Source: Tannerella sp. (GTDB lineage: Bacteria; Bacteroidota; Bacteroidia; Bacteroidales; Tannerellaceae). Taken from it: a DNA stretch of 48,145 nt. The DNA lies in assembly GCA_031285685.1 (NCBI GenBank), contig JAITVS010000246.1:1-48145 (forward strand), given 5' to 3'. The notes under the pieces are model-generated. The model saw only the letters and a program-made list of their open reading frames with translations. It did not search any database and was not told the DNA's origin. Both the position numbers and the translations under genes were made by a program. Shown here one piece after another: positions 7,484 through 18,354 of the stretch (position 1 is the stretch's first letter; each line of letters starts with the position of its first letter).

Positions 7484-8824
7484 CTAAATCTTTTTCTTTT
7501 TCCAGTCTGCGAAGCGAAGATAAAAAGCGCTTCCAATAAGAAGGCCGGTGAAATATATAATTTCTGCCGTGAAGCAAATGTGAACCGGCAATTTAAAATA
7601 CATTCCGGCCAGATAGATGTATATGGTATACAGTACCAGAACGCCCAATTCAAGAATCAGGGCTGATTTTGTATTACCGGTTCCGGAAACGCTGTTGAAA
7701 AATACGCTTGCGATTGAGCTTATAATCAAAGCAACCGATGTTACATATATTGACAGGACAGATTCATTGATCAGGGATAAATCATTCGTGTATATGGATA
7801 ATACGAGTTTGGGAAAGGTGCAAAGTAGTAATACGCATGCCGACATGATGATAAATGATAATCGTGATATACGACGTATAAGAGGCATTACTTCTTTTAT
7901 TTTGCCTTTGCCGATAATGTTACTGACGAGCGTGTTCGAAGTGGCTGAAAGTGCATTGAGAGGTATGAACATGACTATATAAATACTTCTTACAATATTG
8001 GCGATTGCTAAAGTATGCTGTCCCTGCCGTTCTATCGTGACGAAAAATAAAAAGTAGGTGCTCATCGAAATAAAGTACTGGAACATCGTGTAGATAGATA
8101 TTTGTAATACCTGTTTCAGTAATTTGAGGTCTATTGATTTAAAATGTGTAAAACCGTATTTTTTACGGTTTATTGTAAAGAAAGAATAGATCACAAAAAA
8201 CAGAGTGGAGGCAAATTCCGATATAACCGATGCAATAGCTGCCCCTTCCAGTCCCATTTCGGGGAATCCGAACTCTCCGAATATTAATACATAATCAAGA
8301 GCGATATTGGTAACAGCCATGACGATGGCGTTTACAGTCAGTATTTTTGTTTTTGTTATTCCTACATAGAATGCACGGAACATAACATTGAACACATCAA
8401 AGAAAAATCCGATGATACGCCATTTCAGAAATGTAACCGTAGCTTCCCAGATAACTTCCGATGATATCATGACACGCATGATGTTACCGGCATAAAAGAA
8501 AGATAATCCAAAAAGGATTACAGCCAGCAGCATGAGGAAAATCATGCCCTGGATCATCACGGGACCGATGGCATTGTAGTTTTTTTCTCCGTTCCGCCTG
8601 CCTATGATAATTTGTGCACCCGTACTGAATCCGAAAAATATTGTAAACAGACAGATATAATAAAGTCCTCCCATTGCGGATGCACCCAATTCGACTTCTC
8701 CGACACGGCCGAGAAAGGCAGTATCGGTGACATTGATTATATTCTGCGCCAGCAGACCGATAATGATCGGAAAACTGATATTCCAGATATGTTTATTTGA
8801 ATATGTAACTGTTTTATCCTGCAT
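7484..8824 (-). CDS. MATE family efflux transporter
   Basis: The 446-residue protein is a 12-segment membrane protein beginning QDKTVTYSNKHIWNISFPIIIGLLAQNIINVTDTAFLGRVG, given here only to show the two diagnostic pieces: the SFPIIIGLLAQ helix and the NVTDTAFLGRVG motif of the MATE (multidrug and toxic compound extrusion) family. These are inner-membrane cation-coupled antiporters that expel drugs or metabolites. Two homologous halves are apparent from the repeated helix pattern. The start at 8824 lies 16 bp after the terminator that closes panD, so a separate promoter is expected, but no perfect TAnnTTTG box is seen. The substrate is unknown. Confidence 0.88.
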   Translation of the reverse strand: MQDKTVTYSNKHIWNISFPIIIGLLAQNIINVTDTAFLGRVGEVELGASAMGGLYYICLFTIFFGFSTGAQIIIGRRNGEKNYNAIGPVMIQGMIFLMLLAVILFGLSFFYAGNIMRVMISSEVIWEATVTFLKWRIIGFFFDVFNVMFRAFYVGITKTKILTVNAIVMAVTNIALDYVLIFGEFGFPEMGLEGAAIASVISEFASTLFFVIYSFFTINRKKYGFTHFKSIDLKLLKQVLQISIYTMFQYFISMSTYFLFFVTIERQGQHTLAIANIVRSIYIVMFIPLNALSATSNTLVSNIIGKGKIKEVMPLIRRISRLSFIIMSACVLLLCTFPKLVLSIYTNDLSLINESVLSIYVTSVALIISSIASVFFNSVSGTGNTKSALILELGVLVLYTIYIYLAGMYFKLPVHICFTAEIIYFTGLLIGSAFYLRFADWKKKKI

Positions 8825-8839
8825 AAAATTTATAGCAAA

Positions 8840-8870
8840 ATAAAGGCTGTCATTATCCGGCAGCCTTTAT
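8840..8870 (-). terminator. Terminator of the panC-panD operon
   Basis: Arms 8840-8849 and 8861-8870 form a 10-bp stem with an 11-nt loop, followed on the minus strand by a T-rich tract. It lies 30 bp after the panD stop. Confidence 0.8.
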
Positions 8871-8899
8871 GAAAAGAATCTATTATTTAAAATGACTGT

Positions 8900-9250
8900 C
8901 TATATTAATTTATTTGTGGCTGTATCGGGAAAAATAATTGTCGGTTTGAATTTCCTTGCTTCTTCAAAATCCATCTGTGCATATGATACGATAATAATGA
9001 TATCTCCCGGTTGTACCCTGCGTGCTGCCGCCCCATTCAGGCAGATAATACCGGAACCGCGTTCTCCCTTTATGATATATGTGACAAAACGTTCACCGTT
9101 GTTGTTATCCAGTACATGTACTTTTTCGAATTCAATCAGGTTTGCGGCTTCCATGAGGTCTTCGTCGATCGTTATACTACCGATATAGTTGAGATTAGCC
9201 TCTGTCACCGTTACACGGTGGATTTTTGATTTCAGGATTTCAATAGTCAT
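8900..9250 (-). CDS. panD: Aspartate 1-decarboxylase PanD
   Basis: The 116-residue protein is a normal-length PanD, which decarboxylates L-aspartate to beta-alanine for pantothenate and coenzyme A synthesis. The self-processing site is clear: YIGSITIDE, in which cleavage between G24 and S25 makes the pyruvoyl cofactor on the new alpha-chain N-terminus. Its ATG overlaps the panC stop by 4 bp (9247-9250), so the two are translationally coupled and beta-alanine is made next to the enzyme that uses it. A terminator follows. Confidence 0.97.
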   Translation of the reverse strand: MTIEILKSKIHRVTVTEANLNYIGSITIDEDLMEAANLIEFEKVHVLDNNNGERFVTYIIKGERGSGIICLNGAAARRVQPGDIIIIVSYAQMDFEEARKFKPTIIFPDTATNKLI

Positions 9251-10098
9251 TTTTTATCCTCATATTTTATATTATCAATGAGTCTTACATCCCCACAGAA
9301 TACAGTTACGCAACCTACCGGAAAATCCGTATCACTCCATTCTTTTATTGGCTGCAAAGTATTGCCGTCTATGATCTCGTAGTATTCAACGTGCATGTAA
9401 GGTGTGTCGTTCAGGGTTTTTGTAACCCAGTTTTCTACGTCCTGTACGCTTTTTGACGTTGCAAAGTTAAGACTTTCTTTTAAAGTACGTGCAATTACGG
9501 GTGCAAATTGACGTTGTTCGTGTGTCAGCCGCGTATTGCGGCTGCTCATGGCAAGTCCGTCGGCTTCACGAACAATAGGGCAGGCAATGATGTTTATCCG
9601 CAGATCCAGTTGTTTCGCCATTTCCCGTATAACGGCTATTTGCTGAAAATCTTTTTCTCCGAAGTAAGCTTTATCCGGCATGACAATGTCGAACAATTTG
9701 CTGACAATCTGTGCCACCCCGTTAAAGTGCCCCGGACGGTATACTCCTTCCATTACTTCGGCTACAGATCCGAGGTTAAAGATTCGTGTATCGGGCTCAG
9801 GATACATTTCTTCTTCCGATGGTGCAAAGACATAGTCGCATCCGATGGGTTTCAGCAGTTCACAGTCTTTTTCCGATGTCCGCGGATATGCCTTGAGGTC
9901 GTTTTTGTCGTTGAATTGTGTCGGATTGACAAATATACTTACAACGCAAACGTCGTTTTCCTGTTTGCATTGTTTTACCAGGCTTAAATGCCCGTCGTGC
10001 AAAGCTCCCATTGTAGGGACAAGTCCGACTGTCCGGCCTGCTTCCCGTTCTTTGGCTAAAGAATCCTTTAAATCATTGATGCTATGTATAATTTTCAT
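9247..10098 (-). CDS. panC: Pantothenate synthetase PanC
   Basis: The 283-residue protein joins pantoate and beta-alanine with ATP. The family motifs are present: [14 protein letters not shown] around residues 28-41 (HIGH-like nucleotide-binding histidines H34 and H37), FGEKDFQQ, and SSRNTRL. It is the first gene of a two-gene panC-panD operon. panB and panE are not in the window. It is divergent from the GT5-like gene at 10312, an arrangement common in Bacteroidales. Confidence 0.97.
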   Translation of the reverse strand: MKIIHSINDLKDSLAKEREAGRTVGLVPTMGALHDGHLSLVKQCKQENDVCVVSIFVNPTQFNDKNDLKAYPRTSEKDCELLKPIGCDYVFAPSEEEMYPEPDTRIFNLGSVAEVMEGVYRPGHFNGVAQIVSKLFDIVMPDKAYFGEKDFQQIAVIREMAKQLDLRINIIACPIVREADGLAMSSRNTRLTHEQRQFAPVIARTLKESLNFATSKSVQDVENWVTKTLNDTPYMHVEYYEIIDGNTLQPIKEWSDTDFPVGCVTVFCGDVRLIDNIKYEDKK

Positions 10099-10162
10099 AC
10101 TAATACTGATTATTTCAGCTGATTGCCTGATTTTAATGGTAAAGCTGATCGTAATTCAACCG

Positions 10163-10170
10163 CAAAGCAA
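10163..10170 (-). promoter_or_regulatory. Possible -7 box for panC
   Basis: The minus strand reads TTGCTTTG, one base off TAnnTTTG, with a TTTG about 21 nt upstream. It is 65 bp before the panC start. Weak but the best candidate in the 213-bp divergent gap. Confidence 0.35.
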
Positions 10171-10279
10171 CAAAATAAAAAGAAAATACAGCAAATTTTT
10201 AATGATAAAATATACTAAAATTTAAATGTTTTGAAGATTCATTGTCATTATGCTTGCTTATTATCCCGTTTTTTTTTAG

Positions 10280-10287
10280 TATCTTTG
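10280..10287 (+). promoter_or_regulatory. -7 box (TATCTTTG) for the GT5-like/DUF4270 operon
   Basis: A perfect TAnnTTTG match lies 25 bp before the ATG at 10312, preceded by a long T-run. A TTG is present upstream but at a wider spacing than usual. Confidence 0.6.
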
Positions 10288-10311
10288 TAGCGATTTTCTA
10301 AATACTAAAGA

Positions 10312-11133
10312 ATGGACGCAAAGCGAATTTTGTTTATAACTCAGGAGATTACCCCGTATTTACCGGAGACGGAAATTTCGAAAATATGCAGAAACTTACC
10401 GCAGGGCATACAGGAACGGAGTCGTGAGATACGAACATTTATGCCCCGTTATGGAAACATCAACGAAAGAAGGAATCAATTGCATGAGGTCATACGTCTT
10501 TCCGGCATGAATCTTATTATTGATGATACGGATCATCCGCTGATTATAAAGGTTGCTTCTATTCAGTCTGCTCGGATGCAGGTATATTTTATTGACAATG
10601 AAGACTTTTTCCACCGTAAGGCAACTGTTGCGGATGATGAGGGAAAGGAGTTTGACGATAATGATGAGCGCGCTATCTTCTATGTGCGGGGTGTACTTGA
10701 AACGGTAAAAAAACTACGCTGGATTCCTGATTTGGTTCATTGTCACGGATGGTTATCCGCTCTTGCCCCGATATATCTGAAAAAAATGTATGCCGACGAT
10801 CCGAGTTTTGCCGGAACTAAAGTCGTATATTCCGTTTATGCGGATTCATTCAAGAAATCATTGAATAAATCTCTTCCCGATAAAATGAAACAGGATGATA
10901 TGACAGATAAGGATTTACAATGGTTGAAAGCATCCACCGATTTTGCCGCTTTATCCAGTCTTGCGATACAATATTCGGATGGAGTCATTCAGGGGAGTCA
11001 GAAGATCAATAAAAAAGTTTCCGAATATATTGAACAGGAAAATAAGTTGTTTCTGCCCTATCAGGAAGAAGGATCTTATATTGATGCTTATAACGAGTTT
11101 TATGATAAAGTACTCAACACTAAATCCAAATAG
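10312..11133 (+). CDS. Glycogen/starch synthase N-terminal-domain-like protein (GT5, short form)
   Basis: At 273 residues this covers only the N-terminal Rossmann domain of GT5 glycogen synthase (about 480 residues in full-length enzymes). The fold signs are RILFITQEITPYL at the start, RTFMPRYGNI and DLVHCHGWLSALAP in the middle. Full-length enzymes bind ADP-glucose with a KxGGL motif just after the first strand; here that place reads ETEISKICRN, so the motif is absent, and the C-terminal nucleotide-binding domain is also absent. It is therefore probably not a working synthase by itself. Bacteroidales commonly carry this short form between panC and a DUF4270 gene, so it is a conserved gene and not a recent truncation. 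It may bind glucan or have a structural role; function is unknown. Confidence 0.8.
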   Translation: MDAKRILFITQEITPYLPETEISKICRNLPQGIQERSREIRTFMPRYGNINERRNQLHEVIRLSGMNLIIDDTDHPLIIKVASIQSARMQVYFIDNEDFFHRKATVADDEGKEFDDNDERAIFYVRGVLETVKKLRWIPDLVHCHGWLSALAPIYLKKMYADDPSFAGTKVVYSVYADSFKKSLNKSLPDKMKQDDMTDKDLQWLKASTDFAALSSLAIQYSDGVIQGSQKINKKVSEYIEQENKLFLPYQEEGSYIDAYNEFYDKVLNTKSK

Positions 11134-11140
11134 AAAGAAG

Positions 11141-12583
11141 ATGAAAAAAGGTTTAAATAAACTTGCGGTTGTATTATGCCTTTTCACGGGGCTTATGAGC
11201 TCGTGTGATGATGATCTGACAGGAGTCGGAACAACGATTTTGCCTCCGGAGGATCTGATAACTGTTTATACGGATACATTTCAGATGAAAGCATCCACGA
11301 TAAGACTGGACTCTGTTTACGCCAAAACAACAGATTGTCTGATAGGTGAAATGTATGATCCCATATATGGAACTATAAAGGCGGATGTTCTTTGTCAGTT
11401 TTATTGTGAGGAAGGATTTGAATTTGCAAAAACTCCTTATGAAGGAAAGGTTGATTCTGCCGAATTGATCATTTTCTATCCGTATAATTCCACAGGCGGA
11501 CTTGTTGCGTATGGTGATACGATGACTCCCCTGCAGGTTACGGTTTATCCGGTAAACCAACAGTTAAAAAGGAACTTTTATACGAACGATAATCCGGAAG
11601 ATTATTGTGATATGCAAAATCCTTTAGGGTCAGTTTCATATACTGCATATGATATGACTATTTCCGACTCGTTACGCAAATCCGGTGATTATATCCCATT
11701 TATAAGAGTAAAACTACCGGCCGACCTGGGACAGAAATTTTACGATGAAACAATCAATAATCCTGCTGCGTTTCAAAACCAAAACGCTTTCAATGAGTTT
11801 TTTCCGGGGATTTATATCACAAATACATATGGCAGTGGTTGTCTGATAAAGACCGCCGGTGAGAATATTGCTATGCGAATGTTTTATAATTATGCAGAGC
11901 TGGATTCTGCGGGTCAGGATTCTTTAGTCCTGGCGGCACAATGGTTTTATGGGTCAAAAGATGTGGTTCAGATTAACCGGTTTATAAACAGTAATATAGA
12001 TCAGTTATTAGTTGATAATCCTACTCATACTTATATCAAATCTCCGGCGGGTGTGTGCACGAAACTGGTTTTGCCTACGACTGAAATATCTCAGGCGCTT
12101 GATATCAATGACCGTTTCATTAATGGGTTTACTCTTGATCTGAAGTACTTGCCTGCGGACGAATGGAATTATGCTTATTCGCCTCCGGGCTATTTGTTGT
12201 TGTTACCGGAAGATTCCGTCACCTCCTTTTTTGAAAAAGGAAGTGTGGAAAACAGCGCCACTTCATTCATCTCTTATATGGCTACTGATGGTACGAAATC
12301 ATACACCTCTTCCAATGGAACATATCGTGGGTATTCTTCATATACGCGAACCTATTCTTTCGGAAATATAAGTACATTACTTAGAACACATATCGAAAAA
12401 TCTCCGGATAAAGATTTGAGTTTGTTGGTGTTGCCGGTAGACCGTCGATGGACTCAATCCAGTGATACATATTATACAGCTGCGCTTTTCAATAGTTTCA
12501 GTCTATCTGGCGTAAAGATACGAACGGGAGAAGATTATATGAAAGTAGTGGTTCTTTCGAGTAAGTTTGAAAATAAAGAATAA
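11141..12583 (+). CDS. DUF4270 family lipoprotein
   Basis: The start is the ATG at 11141 after a GAAAGAAG ribosome-binding site, 7 bp after the previous stop; the open frame extends further upstream but there it overlaps the GT5-like gene. The protein is 480 residues with a type II signal peptide (KKGLNKLAVVLCLFTGLMSSC, lipid-attached C22) followed by acidic DDDL, which resembles outer-membrane lipoprotein export signals in Bacteroidota. The rest is a soluble beta-rich domain of the DUF4270 family, with an RGYSSYTRTYSF region near the C-terminus. Function is unknown; conserved linkage with the GT5-like gene suggests a shared role at the cell envelope. Confidence 0.85.
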   Translation: MKKGLNKLAVVLCLFTGLMSSCDDDLTGVGTTILPPEDLITVYTDTFQMKASTIRLDSVYAKTTDCLIGEMYDPIYGTIKADVLCQFYCEEGFEFAKTPYEGKVDSAELIIFYPYNSTGGLVAYGDTMTPLQVTVYPVNQQLKRNFYTNDNPEDYCDMQNPLGSVSYTAYDMTISDSLRKSGDYIPFIRVKLPADLGQKFYDETINNPAAFQNQNAFNEFFPGIYITNTYGSGCLIKTAGENIAMRMFYNYAELDSAGQDSLVLAAQWFYGSKDVVQINRFINSNIDQLLVDNPTHTYIKSPAGVCTKLVLPTTEISQALDINDRFINGFTLDLKYLPADEWNYAYSPPGYLLLLPEDSVTSFFEKGSVENSATSFISYMATDGTKSYTSSNGTYRGYSSYTRTYSFGNISTLLRTHIEKSPDKDLSLLVLPVDRRWTQSSDTYYTAALFNSFSLSGVKIRTGEDYMKVVVLSSKFENKE

Positions 12584-12614
12584 AGTTCTTATATATTATA
12601 ACGGAATATATTAG

Positions 12615-12653
12615 AAAAAGTCATCTCAGATAAAATTTGAGGTGACTTTTTTA
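12615..12653 (+). terminator. Terminator of the GT5-like/DUF4270 operon
   Basis: A 13-bp stem with one mismatch (AAAAAGTCA.CTCA paired with TGAG.TGACTTTTT) and a short loop ends in a T-run, 32 bp after the DUF4270 stop. Confidence 0.85.
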
Positions 12654-12687
12654 TTATGCAAATCTTTCTTTTTCATGATTAATAAAT

Positions 12688-12695
12688 TATATTTG
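12688..12695 (+). promoter_or_regulatory. Promoter-like TATATTTG upstream of the GH95 remnant
   Basis: A perfect TAnnTTTG match lies 60 bp before the remnant frame. No clear -33 box. It could be chance in AT-rich sequence. Confidence 0.3.
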
Positions 12696-12747
12696 TATAT
12701 AATTTAGCTATAAAAATTGTGAACCTGGAAAATAGTAGAATAGATGA

Positions 12748-13053
12748 CCACAAACGACTCCCTTATTACTGCTACCGGCTTTGCCCGGTCAATGGCTGAA
12801 CGGAAGTATTTATGGCGCCCGGTGCCGTGGTAATTTTATGATAACATCATCTTTCAAAAACGGTTTGACCGAATTTGTCGAAATCAGATCGAATGCAGGA
12901 GCAGTATGTAAAATACGTAATCCATGGGGGACAGAAAAAGTGACGATATTCCGTAACGGAAAAAAATATAAAACCGGAAATACAGATCTGATTTCTTTTC
13001 CGACCAGAATTGATGATATCTTTGTACTGGTAAAAGGAGATATGAAATTATAA
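12748..13053 (+). pseudogene. C-terminal remnant of a GH95-type glycoside hydrolase (alpha-L-fucosidase-like)
   Basis: The frame opens right after a TGA at 12745-12747 and reads LLPALPGQWLNGSIYGARCRG, then about 70 further residues ending in FVLVKGDMKL. The LLPALP..W..GS..G.R.RG pattern is what follows the catalytic domain in GH95 glycosidases, which are about 750-800 residues long. Everything before this point is missing: between the upstream terminator and this fragment there are only about 95 bp of AT-rich sequence. An internal ATG at 12838 or the TTG at 12781 could start a peptide of 70-90 residues, but a working enzyme is impossible. It is the leftover of a deleted glycosidase gene, or a piece carried in by recombination. 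Family call is by motif memory and moderately sure. Confidence 0.6.
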
Positions 13054-13088
13054 TATTTTCTGTTGTTTGAATGTAACCAGCGACCTGC

Positions 13089-13985
13089 TTATTTCACTTT
13101 TATATTCAGTTTGTGAAGTACGTCACGAATTTTTTCAAAAGTAGTTATACGTGTCGGGACAAGCGGCAGGCGTAGTTTGTTTTCTATAAAGCCCATCATA
13201 TTCAACATACTCTTAACACCGGCGGGATTGCCGTCGACAAACAGCAGTTCGAATAATTCCGCAAAACGTGAGTGTATGATGCGTGCGTTTTGATAATCGC
13301 CCTCCAGCGCCAGTCTTACCATACGGCTGAATTCTTTCGGGAAAGCGTTTCCGATAACGGAAATCACACCGACAGCGCCTAATGCGATCAGTGGGAATGT
13401 TATACCGTCGTCGCCGGATATTACCTGAAATTCAGAAGGCTTGTTTTTGATAATATCATCCATTTGTGAAATATTACCGGATGCTTCTTTAATTGCTGCA
13501 ATATTTTTGAATTCACGTGCAAGACGAAGCGTTGTCTCAGCAGTCATATTCATTCCCGTACGACCGGGTACGTTATATAAAACAACAGGTCGCAGGGAAA
13601 CTTTTGCTATAGCTTTGAAATGCTGATAAATACCCTCCTGGGAAGGTTTGTTGTAATAAGGAACTACGGATAATATTGCGTCGATACCTTTGAAATCAGT
13701 ATGGTCGATTTGTGATAGTATATTCCGCGTGCAATTGCCCCCGATACCAAGAACTACCGGAATACGGCGGTTTACCCGTTCTACAATTATTCGTGTAATC
13801 TCTTTTTTTTCTTCTTCCGATAAAGATGGGGTTTCGGCTGTAGTTCCGAGTGCAACAATATAATCTGTTCCGTTTTCAACAAGATGATCAATCATTCTGA
13901 TCAATGCGTTATAATCTACGCTTTCGTCTTCTTTGAATGGTGTTATCAGGGCGACGCCCATGCCATGTAAATCTATGCCTGCCAT
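13089..13985 (-). CDS. dapA: 4-Hydroxy-tetrahydrodipicolinate synthase DapA
   Basis: The protein is 298 residues from the ATG at 13985 and condenses pyruvate with aspartate semialdehyde in lysine and diaminopimelate synthesis. The Schiff-base lysine is K166 in AAIKEASGN, Y137 is in LYNVPGRTG, and the T48-T49 pair of the catalytic triad is in GTTAETPSL. The open frame extends to 14039, but the promoter -7 box lies at 14010-14017, so the longer start cannot be used. It lies downstream of ligA and a small conserved gene, all leftward, with its own promoter. Confidence 0.96.
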   Translation of the reverse strand: MAGIDLHGMGVALITPFKEDESVDYNALIRMIDHLVENGTDYIVALGTTAETPSLSEEEKKEITRIIVERVNRRIPVVLGIGGNCTRNILSQIDHTDFKGIDAILSVVPYYNKPSQEGIYQHFKAIAKVSLRPVVLYNVPGRTGMNMTAETTLRLAREFKNIAAIKEASGNISQMDDIIKNKPSEFQVISGDDGITFPLIALGAVGVISVIGNAFPKEFSRMVRLALEGDYQNARIIHSRFAELFELLFVDGNPAGVKSMLNMMGFIENKLRLPLVPTRITTFEKIRDVLHKLNIKVK

Positions 13986-14009
13986 AGTAACCAATTTGTT
14001 TTCGGATGA

Positions 14010-14041
14010 CAAAGATAATGTAAACTGGGAGTAATACAAAA
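14010..14041 (-). promoter_or_regulatory. Promoter of dapA
   Basis: On the minus strand TATCTTTG (14010-14017) is preceded by TTTTG (14037-14041) with exactly 19 nt between. This fixes the dapA start at 13985. Confidence 0.8.
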
Positions 14042-14151
14042 TAAGTTCATTTATTTTTATACCTTCCTTTCAAAAAGCGACACATTGTTTTATTTTAATA
14101 AGGAATGTTGTCGGAATGCAACTTGTTTCTGAAAAACGATTGCAAATGGTT

Positions 14152-16987
<2,836 letters not shown>

Positions 16988-18268
16988 ATGAAAAGAGATA
17001 ATGTTATTTTTGAGATTATTGAGCGTGAATATCAACGCCAATTGAAAGGTATTGAATTGATCGCTTCGGAGAATTTTGTAAGTGAACAGGTTATGCAGGC
17101 AATGGGAAGTTGCCTGACTAACAAATATGCCGAAGGTTATCCGGGAAAGCGTTATTATGGAGGTTGCGAAGTTGTTGATGAAAGTGAAAATCTGGCAATT
17201 GAACGCCTTAAAAAATTATTTGATGCGGAATGGGTCAATGTACAGCCGCATTCCGGTGCACAAGCGAATGCAGCGGTTTTTCTTGCCGTGATGAATCCCG
17301 GTGATACATTTCTCGGCCTTAATCTTTCTCATGGAGGACATTTATCTCATGGTTCTCCGGTAAATAGTTCCGGTATATTATATCGCGCTACGGAGTATAA
17401 TGTAAAAGAAGACTCCGGACGTGTAGACTATGATCAGATGGAAGAAGTAGCGATGCGTGAGAAGCCCGGGTTAATCGTAGGAGGCGCTTCTGCCTATTCC
17501 CGTGAGTGGGATTATCGACGTATGCGTGAGATTGCGGATCGGGTTGGCGCTTTGCTGATGATTGATATGGCGCATCCGGCGGGATTGATTGCGGCCGGAT
17601 TGCTTGATAATCCGTTGAAATATGCTCATATAGTCACATCCACTACGCATAAGACATTGCGTGGGCCGCGTGGAGGAGTTATACTTTTAGGCAAGGATTT
17701 TGAGAATCCATGGGGGAAGAAAACGCCGAAAGGGGAGGTCCGGATGATGTCTCAACTGCTTGACTCGGCTGTATTCCCGGGTATTCAGGGTGGGCCGCTG
17801 GAACACGTTATTGCAGCAAAAGCCGTATCTTTTGAGGAAGCCCTTCAGCCGGAATATAAAGATTATCAGACTCAGGTTAAGAAGAACGCGGCAGCACTGG
17901 CACAAGCATTTATGGATAAGGGATACAAAATTATATCCGGAGGTACGGATAATCATAGTATGCTGATTGATTTGCGCACCAAATTTCCGGAGCTTACAGG
18001 GAAAGTGGCAGAGAATACACTTGTAAAAGCAGATATTACTGTTAATAAAAATATGGTGCCGTTTGATAGCCGTTCGCCGTTTCAGACTTCCGGTATCCGT
18101 GTCGGAACGCCCGCGATATCCACGCGCGGTGCAAAAGAATCTTTAATGGGTGAGATTGTTGAAATGATAGATGCGGTTTTGTCGGATCCTGATTCGGATG
18201 CTACAATCAAATCCATAAAAGAAAAAGTAAACGCTGTGATGAAAGATTATCCGCTGTTTGCGTGGTAA
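16988..18268 (+). CDS. glyA: Serine hydroxymethyltransferase GlyA
   Basis: The 426-residue protein interconverts serine and glycine with tetrahydrofolate and supplies one-carbon units. The PLP lysine is K222 in [13 protein letters not shown]; other family signs are [10 protein letters not shown] near the N-terminus and [15 protein letters not shown]. Length is normal. It is a single-gene unit ending in a hairpin terminator at 18290-18324. Confidence 0.97.
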   Translation: MKRDNVIFEIIEREYQRQLKGIELIASENFVSEQVMQAMGSCLTNKYAEGYPGKRYYGGCEVVDESENLAIERLKKLFDAEWVNVQPHSGAQANAAVFLAVMNPGDTFLGLNLSHGGHLSHGSPVNSSGILYRATEYNVKEDSGRVDYDQMEEVAMREKPGLIVGGASAYSREWDYRRMREIADRVGALLMIDMAHPAGLIAAGLLDNPLKYAHIVTSTTHKTLRGPRGGVILLGKDFENPWGKKTPKGEVRMMSQLLDSAVFPGIQGGPLEHVIAAKAVSFEEALQPEYKDYQTQVKKNAAALAQAFMDKGYKIISGGTDNHSMLIDLRTKFPELTGKVAENTLVKADITVNKNMVPFDSRSPFQTSGIRVGTPAISTRGAKESLMGEIVEMIDAVLSDPDSDATIKSIKEKVNAVMKDYPLFAW

Positions 18269-18289
18269 TCCGAACAGGTAGTTATATAG

Positions 18290-18324
18290 ATGCGTGAATC
18301 CGGGAACAGGCCGGGTTTACGCAT
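18290..18324 (+). terminator. Terminator of glyA
   Basis: A 14-bp stem with G-U pairs (ATGCGTGAATCCGG against CCGGGTTTACGCAT) lies 21 bp after the glyA stop. The T-run after it is weak. Confidence 0.6.
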
Positions 18325-18354
18325 TTCAAATTAATAACAAACAAATAATTACTT

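Noticed and set aside
9508..9987. A 159-codon open frame on the plus strand
   Set aside because: Antisense to panC, with no promoter or ribosome-binding site.
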